A stretch of DNA of 6,255 bases from Oscillospiraceae bacterium (GTDB lineage Bacteria > Bacillota > Clostridia > Clostridiales > Clostridiaceae). The stretch is from the NCBI GenBank assembly GCA_009785875.1, contig WQUF01000138.1, positions 1 through 6,255 on the forward strand, read 5' to 3'. Numbering within the stretch: the first letter of the stretch is position 1; the number at the start of each line of letters is the position of its first letter. The position numbers and the translations under genes were made by a program. This document shows positions 5,923 through 6,255 of this stretch, one piece after another. The notes under the pieces are model-generated. The model searched no databases and was not told the DNA's origin. It was given only the letters and a program-made list of their open reading frames with translations.

Positions 5923-6255
5923 TTATCCCTTTCCAAATCCGCAATTAGGGAAAACACACTCCTTACATTCCATGCATAATCCACCATGACCTAAAGAAGC
6001 TATATAATAAGATGTAATCTTTTCAGAAGCTAAAATCTTTGGAAATACTATATCAAAAGCTGTCCTTTTATTAAAAAGAGCACCTCCAGGAAGACCGATT
6101 ATAGGAATATCCCCATTATAAGAGACTAAAAACATAGCTCCAGGTAAAACAGGCGATCCATAGGATATTATATTTGCACCACTCTCCATTATTGCAGAAG
6201 GCGTTAAATCATCCGGATCTACTGACATTCCACCTGTACATATGATTAAATCAGC
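5923..6255 (-). CDS. Molybdopterin-binding (MoeA/CinA-like) protein, C-terminal part, cut by window edge
   Basis: The last 110 codons of a protein with the MoCF_biosynth (molybdopterin-binding) domain; the reading frame is open to base 6255 and its start lies outside. The diagnostic block is ADLIICTGGMSVDPDDLTP at the left edge of the fragment, the TGG-M-S-x-x-x-D-D signature of MoeA, MogA and CinA proteins, followed by GSPVLPGAMFLV and PIIGLPGGALFNKRTAFD. The ATG at 6228 sits inside this conserved block, so it is not the start. The C-terminal tail LCMECKECVFPNCGFGKG has four cysteines (C-x2-C-x2-C-x4-C) that could bind a metal or Fe-S cluster. Similar proteins of roughly 340 residues occur in clostridial Moco operons; their exact step, probably binding or adenylylation of molybdopterin or molybdate insertion, is not known to me. 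The stop is five bases before the moaC ATG. Confidence 0.85.
   Translation of the reverse strand, partial: ADLIICTGGMSVDPDDLTPSAIMESGANIISYGSPVLPGAMFLVSYNGDIPIIGLPGGALFNKRTAFDIVFPKILASEKITSYYIASLGHGGLCMECKECVFPNCGFGKG
5926..5934 (-). promoter_or_regulatory. moaC ribosome binding site embedded in the preceding gene's end
   Basis: GGAAAGGGA on the minus strand lies in the final Gly-Lys-Gly codons and first stop base of the molybdopterin-binding gene, eight bases before the moaC ATG at 5917. It decides the moaC start over the upstream ATG at 5944 and implies coupled translation. Confidence 0.75.

Noticed and set aside
5918..5944. Nine-residue N-terminal extension of MoaC
   Set aside because: It overlaps the preceding gene, has no ribosome binding site, and the ATG at 5917 gives exact E. 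coli numbering of the catalytic residues.

Overview
The window is AT-rich, uses clean AGGAGG-type ribosome binding sites and carries every gene on the minus strand, so transcription runs from high to low coordinates. Codon choice, short spacers, the YheO-type regulator and the gene content point to an anaerobic low-GC Firmicute of the Clostridia/Tissierellia type. This placement is an inference; nothing in the window fixes the genus.

Two transcription units are visible. The upstream one (6255 down to 4011) is the tail of a molybdenum-cofactor operon: the C-terminal part of a molybdopterin-binding (MoeA/CinA-like) protein, moaC, moaA and a stand-alone MOSC-domain protein. These genes are packed with gaps or overlaps of a few bases, and several ribosome binding sites lie in or against the end of the preceding gene. 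An 88-bp, almost pure A+T spacer follows, with a good sigma-A-type promoter (TTGTAA, 17 bp, TATAAT) reading into the second unit.

The second unit (3922 down to 1, running off the window) encodes a YheO-like PAS/HTH regulator, an uncharacterised 494-aa fold-type II PLP enzyme with a GAHK lysine motif, a YgeX-type 2,3-diaminopropionate ammonia-lyase, and the first 157 codons of a YgeY-type M20 metallohydrolase. ygeX and ygeY belong to the gene set linked in E. coli and many gut anaerobes to selenium-dependent molybdenum hydroxylases and anaerobic urate/purine breakdown.

The joint reading is a catabolic module: the hydrolase would trim a ureido- or acyl-type intermediate, and the lyase would turn diaminopropionate into pyruvate and ammonia. 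It sits next to genes making the cofactor that the partner molybdenum hydroxylase needs. That hydroxylase is not in the window, so the functional link is inferred from neighbourhood and family knowledge. The least understood part is the 494-aa PLP enzyme.
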